A stretch of 17,504 nucleotides of DNA. It comes from Fimousia sp036311565 (GTDB taxonomy: Bacteria; Bacillota; Clostridia; Lachnospirales; Lachnospiraceae). Shown piece by piece: positions 14,135 through 17,504 of this stretch (position 1 is the stretch's first letter; each line of letters begins with the position of its first letter). The stretch spans positions 1 to 17,504 of the forward strand of contig JAXJPR010000004.1 of assembly GCA_036311565.1 (NCBI GenBank), in the 5' to 3' direction. The translations under genes and the position numbers were made by a program. The notes below the pieces were generated by a model. That model was not told the DNA's origin and ran no database searches. It saw only the letters and a program-made list of their open reading frames with translations.

Positions 14135-14911
14135 CTAAGATAAAGCAACATCTAAAATCATCATAAGAAGAAAGCCTCCAAATACACCACAAACACCTGC
14201 TTTATTGCCAGTACCGATATGCGCTTCTGGTATCAATTCTTCAATCGCTACATATATCATAGCTCCAGCTGCAAAAGAAAGTAGCCACGGCATAATTTTT
14301 GATGCTCCTGAAACGGCTAACAATGTCAGTATTCCAAAAACTGGTTCCACCACTCCTGATAGACCACCATAAAAAAATGCCTTTTTTCGACTCATCCCTC
14401 TTTTCCAAAGTGGCAGTGCAATAGCTGCTCCCTCTGGTATGTTCTGAATACCAATTCCTATCGCCAGTGCAAATGCTGCTGAAAATGGAATCTGCTCATT
14501 GGCTGCACTGGCAAATGATACTCCAACTGCCATTCCTTCTGGTATATTATGAAGCACGACCGCTAATATCAGCATAGCGGAATTCTTTTTTGGTCCTCCA
14601 TTTTCTAATTCATCACTCTGATAAACGTGAGGAAGCAGATGGTCAAATGCAATTAATAATATCCCTCCTGATAGAAATCCTGCTGCTGCTAGAATCCAGG
14701 ATGGGATACAAAACTCTTTTGCCTGTTCAATGGCTGGTTCCAGTAAGGACCAAAAAGAAGCAGCAATCATAATTCCTGCCGCAAATCCTAACAGACCTTT
14801 TTCCATGGATTCTGTCATGGTTTTTCGGAAGAAAAATACAACTGCTGCTCCTAATATTGTCATAAGAAATGTAAAGCAAGTACCTGCCGAGGCTAACAAT
14901 ATTCCATTCAC
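14135..14911 (-). CDS. ZIP family metal transporter
   Basis: A 258-residue membrane protein with about eight hydrophobic segments. It has the paired ZIP motifs in the metal path: HNIPEGMAVGVSF and, in the next helix, NIPEGAAIALPLW, followed by EELIPEA. ZIP proteins bring zinc, iron or other divalent metals into the cytoplasm; which one cannot be told from sequence. The length fits the bacterial ZupT/GufA-like group. ATG is preceded by AGGAG. It lies 74 bp after modC on the same strand with no terminator between, so it is probably read together with the molybdate genes; whether it adds to metal supply for the same enzymes is inference. Confidence 0.9.
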   Translation of the reverse strand: MNGILLASAGTCFTFLMTILGAAVVFFFRKTMTESMEKGLLGFAAGIMIAASFWSLLEPAIEQAKEFCIPSWILAAAGFLSGGILLIAFDHLLPHVYQSDELENGGPKKNSAMLILAVVLHNIPEGMAVGVSFASAANEQIPFSAAFALAIGIGIQNIPEGAAIALPLWKRGMSRKKAFFYGGLSGVVEPVFGILTLLAVSGASKIMPWLLSFAAGAMIYVAIEELIPEAHIGTGNKAGVCGVFGGFLLMMILDVALS

Positions 14912-14985
14912 TTTTTTCTCCTAATTCTTATTCTTATGATTAGTTTATGCATTTTGAGGAATCATGTTCCTTTTCCAGACTCTTT

Positions 14986-15942
14986 TTAAGACAAATACCA
15001 GATTTTTGAAGGGTCCACATATAGCTGAATTATCTCTCCCTCTTTCCACTGACTTCCTGTCTTCTTATCCACACGAACATACAATGCTTTTTTTTCCATG
15101 CGAATAATCAGCATCGTTTGATCCTGTTCTGGAAATATTTTTTCAATTCTGCCTGTAATCTGCCCTGCTTCTCCATTTTCTACAATTTTTATAGCTTCTT
15201 GTAAAATTCCTATATGCGTATAACTTTCCCCTCTAATAAAAAATATGTTTTCGCATCCGACTATTTTGGCTGCAGCTGCTGTTTTTGGCATATGAAACAC
15301 TTCTTCTTTTTTCCCTGCTTCTACCATGGAGCCTTGTTGCATAATACCAACTTTATGACATAGATGATAGATTTCTTCTCGATTATGGGATACAAAAATA
15401 GCTGGGATGTCTGTTCCATCTAAAATCTCCATGATCTGCAATTCCAAGTTCCATTTAAGTCCTTGATCCACCGCACTAAACGGTTCATCAAAAAGTAACA
15501 TTTCCGGCTTTGAAGCCATCATTCTGGCAATGGCACACCTTTGTTTCTGTCCTCCTGAAAGCATAGATGGATAATGATGCTCCAATCCTTTCAAATAAAA
15601 CTTCTCCAGATATTCAAAAGCCTGTTTCTTATCTTTTAATACTAATGCAATATTTTCCAGAACTGTCATATTGGGGAATAAAGCATAATCTTGAAATAAA
15701 TATCCTATTCGGCGTTTTTGAGGGGAGAGGTTCATTTTTTTCTCAGAATCAAATAATGTACGTCCATTTAAGAGAATTCTTCCTCTATCTGGTGTTTCAA
15801 TACCAGCAATGCATTTTAAGGTCATGGTTTTTCCACATCCACTCTCTCCTAAAAGTCCGAAAACTTCATGAGGTTTTACCTGAAACTCTGATTTTAAATG
15901 AAATTGTCCAATTTTTTTCTCTATATCTACGGTTAAAGCCAT
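14986..15942 (-). CDS. modC: Molybdate ABC transporter ATP-binding protein
   Basis: A 318-residue ABC ATPase that drives molybdate (or tungstate) import. Walker A GESGCGKT (about 33-40), Q-loop LFQDYALFP, signature LSGGQKQR, Walker B MLLFDEPFSA and switch His in VSHNREE are all present. A C-terminal part of about 100 residues is weaker in similarity and ends IIQLYVDPSKIWYLS, a TOBE-like region that in ModC binds oxyanion and regulates the transporter. It is slightly shorter than E. coli ModC. Its start overlaps the end of modB by 10 bp, indicating translational coupling. Confidence 0.88.
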   Translation of the reverse strand: MALTVDIEKKIGQFHLKSEFQVKPHEVFGLLGESGCGKTMTLKCIAGIETPDRGRILLNGRTLFDSEKKMNLSPQKRRIGYLFQDYALFPNMTVLENIALVLKDKKQAFEYLEKFYLKGLEHHYPSMLSGGQKQRCAIARMMASKPEMLLFDEPFSAVDQGLKWNLELQIMEILDGTDIPAIFVSHNREEIYHLCHKVGIMQQGSMVEAGKKEEVFHMPKTAAAAKIVGCENIFFIRGESYTHIGILQEAIKIVENGEAGQITGRIEKIFPEQDQTMLIIRMEKKALYVRVDKKTGSQWKEGEIIQLYVDPSKIWYLS

Positions 15943-16622
15943 CCTCTTGTGAAGCCTCCTTTTCGTATTAACAATTCCTGTCTTTTATTGACTTCATTCA
16001 TGGTTATCATAGCTATCATTGAGATCAATATTAGAACTCCCACCCATTGGTATGCCAATTCCCGGTTTCCAGTCTGCATCGCTGTATACACTGCCAGCGC
16101 CGCCGTCTGTGTTTTACCAGGAATATTTCCCGCAATCATTATTGTGGCTCCGAACTCTCCAAGTGCTCTGGAAAAAGCCAGAATCGAAGCTCCCATAATA
16201 CCTGGGAAACAGTTTGGAAATACAATTCTCCAAAATATTTTCACTTCCGATAATCCAAGTGTTCTTCCTGCATCAATCAGATTTTGGTTCAACTGCTCAA
16301 ATGCACTTCTAGTGGTGCGATACATCAAGGGAAATGACACAACCACTGCTGCAAGCACTGCCCCTTGCCAGGTAAAGACAATTCCATACCCATGGGACGC
16401 CATATAGTTCCCAAACCAAGTATTCCTACCAAATAAAACCAGTAAAAAAAAACCGGTTACCGTTGGTGGAAGGACCATGGGCAGGGTAAATACAGCATCC
16501 AGCAACCCTTTTCCATATTTCATATTAGCAGTTTTCCATGCTGCATACATACCAAGAAAAAAGGTAATCCCAGTGGATACAGCAGCTGTCTTTAATGATA
16601 AAATGATTGGTGAAAGATTCAT
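15933..16622 (-). CDS. modB: Molybdate ABC transporter permease
   Basis: A 229-residue inner-membrane permease with five to six hydrophobic segments. The PLVLPPTVTGF-type motif appears as LPMVLPPTVTGFFLLVLFG, and the EAA loop that contacts ModC as AGRTLGLSEVKIFWRIVFPN. FSRALGEFGATIMIAGNIPG is characteristic of ModB. Size matches the family. ATG is preceded by AGGCAGGG. It lies 18 bp downstream of modA and overlaps modC. Confidence 0.93.
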   Translation of the reverse strand: MNLSPIILSLKTAAVSTGITFFLGMYAAWKTANMKYGKGLLDAVFTLPMVLPPTVTGFFLLVLFGRNTWFGNYMASHGYGIVFTWQGAVLAAVVVSFPLMYRTTRSAFEQLNQNLIDAGRTLGLSEVKIFWRIVFPNCFPGIMGASILAFSRALGEFGATIMIAGNIPGKTQTAALAVYTAMQTGNRELAYQWVGVLILISMIAMITMNEVNKRQELLIRKGGFTRGWL

Positions 16623-16640
16623 TTTTCCCTGCCTTTCTGA

Positions 16641-17435
16641 TTATTCGGAATAAATATAAGTAAACTGATATTTTTCAAATACTTCTTTGGCTTTTTCTGT
16701 TTTTAAGAAATTTAAAAATGCCTGTGCTTCTTCTTTATTTTTGGTTTCTTTTAAGATACCGGCAGGATAAATTGCTGGATCATGGCTTCCTTCCGGAGCT
16801 TCGCAAATCACTTCAACTTTTTCTTCAATTGCAGCATCGGTCGCATACACAATACCACAATCTGCATTTTCGGTTGCTACCCAGTCTAATACCTGGCGAA
16901 CATTCGTTGCCAGATTCGCTTTTGCTTCAATATCAGACCAGATTCCCAGATTCTTATAGATCATTTTTGTGTATTGTCCGACTGGCACATCCTCATTTCC
17001 AATGGCAACCATGCTTACTTTTTCCGTTGCCACGTCTTCAAAAGAGGTGATGTCTAACTTGGAGCCTTTTGGTTTAATTAATACGACTTTATTTTCCAAC
17101 AAGTCAATCACACTGTCATCGTTCATCAAACCCTGACTCTTCAAAGCATCCATCTGTTTCGTAGCTGCAGAGATAAATACATCTGCTGGTGCACCTTCTT
17201 CAATTTGGGTCTGTAACGTTCCTGACGAGTCAAAGGTAAATGACAATTTTATCTCTGGATGTTCTTCTTCATAATATTCACCGAGTTCATTCAGTACATC
17301 TGTCATACTGGCTGCTGCCAGAATATGAAGTTCCACTGGTTCATTTGATGTTTCATCCACTTCTTCACTACTTCCACAAGATACCACGACTAGTCCCAGC
17401 ATGATGATACAAATTATAGCTATTATCTTTTTCAT
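16641..17435 (-). CDS. modA: Molybdate-binding lipoprotein
   Basis: A 264-residue extracellular binding protein that delivers molybdate or tungstate to ModB. It begins MKKIIAIICIIMLGLVVVSC, a lipoprotein signal with the lipobox ending in Cys20. Mature-domain hallmarks are LHILAAASMTDVLNEL, FTFDSSGTLQTQIEEGAPAD, VFISAATKQMDAL and ADCGIVYATDA. I chose the ATG at 17435 since AGGAG is 9 bp upstream; the in-frame ATG at 17444 touches that motif. It follows a MOSC gene by 12 bp and leads modB and modC. Confidence 0.93.
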   Translation of the reverse strand: MKKIIAIICIIMLGLVVVSCGSSEEVDETSNEPVELHILAAASMTDVLNELGEYYEEEHPEIKLSFTFDSSGTLQTQIEEGAPADVFISAATKQMDALKSQGLMNDDSVIDLLENKVVLIKPKGSKLDITSFEDVATEKVSMVAIGNEDVPVGQYTKMIYKNLGIWSDIEAKANLATNVRQVLDWVATENADCGIVYATDAAIEEKVEVICEAPEGSHDPAIYPAGILKETKNKEEAQAFLNFLKTEKAKEVFEKYQFTYIYSE

Positions 17436-17447
17436 ATCCAACATCTC

Positions 17448-17504
17448 CTATTTTTCTATTTTTGTAAATAAATCTCCTGTTTTTATTGTTCCACCTTTTA
17501 ATAC
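17448..17504 (-). CDS. C-terminal end of a probable MOSC-domain protein (partial)
   Basis: The last 18 codons of a gene running in from the right edge: VLKGGTIKTGDLFTKIEK and TAG. The GGTIKxGD ending resembles the C-terminus of MOSC-domain proteins, which handle sulfur on molybdenum cofactor and often lie in Clostridial molybdate operons. It is 12 bp upstream of modA on the same strand. Only the tail is visible, so the family call is moderate; the open frame and tight spacing support a real gene. Confidence 0.55.
   Translation of the reverse strand, partial: VLKGGTIKTGDLFTKIEK

Noticed and set aside
17436..17444. Upstream ATG for modA adding three residues.
   Set aside because: The AGGAG motif touches this ATG; the ATG at 17435 has proper spacing and gives a standard lipoprotein signal.

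Overview
The window looks like chromosome of a low-GC Firmicute, most likely a gut Lachnospiraceae (Blautia/Ruminococcus/Dorea type). This is an inference from AT-rich coding sequence, AGGAGG-type ribosome binding sites, sigma-A-like promoters, many short hairpin-plus-U-tract terminators, and protein types common in that family (Amt with P-II, a DUF6472-like protein, orphan large serine recombinases). No rRNA, tRNA, CRISPR array or prophage was seen.

Left part (1-3440): a divergent nitrogen/purine region. purF (minus, cut by the window edge and broken by two single-base losses) and an ammonium channel fused to its own P-II regulator (plus) have back-to-back promoters. Each transcript starts with a terminator-like hairpin, and the amt leader carries a second one. 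A frameshifted ECF sigma factor with no visible anti-sigma gene follows, then a pair of strong hairpins.

Middle (3440-10570): a decayed IS1182-type transposase; a family-2 glycosyltransferase fused to a MarR-type winged-helix regulator, with a palindrome over its own promoter and an internal ribosome binding site ahead of the MarR half; then two short minus-strand operons (S66 peptidase, DUF6472-like and DUF1294 proteins; NUDIX hydrolase plus a small membrane protein). Next come a 57-residue ORF and a large serine recombinase standing alone.

Right part (10570-17504): sulfur and metal functions. cysK (minus, four single-base losses) and nifS (plus) diverge from a control region rich in inverted repeats, with a terminator in the cysK leader. 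After nifS lie two gene relics: the end of an EamA/DMT transporter and the C-terminal half of an SsuA/TauA-type binding protein. A minus-strand molybdate operon (end of a MOSC protein, modA, modB, modC) continues into a ZIP-type metal transporter and ends at a bidirectional terminator shared with the relic.

The frameshifts in purF, the sigma factor and cysK are nearly all explained by loss of one base in a homopolymer, while the encoded protein otherwise reads cleanly across frames. That pattern fits sequencing or assembly error at least as well as true gene decay. The transposase and the relics downstream of nifS are different: they carry larger lesions and are real pseudogenes. The most unusual candidate in the window is the GT2-MarR fusion with its promoter palindrome.
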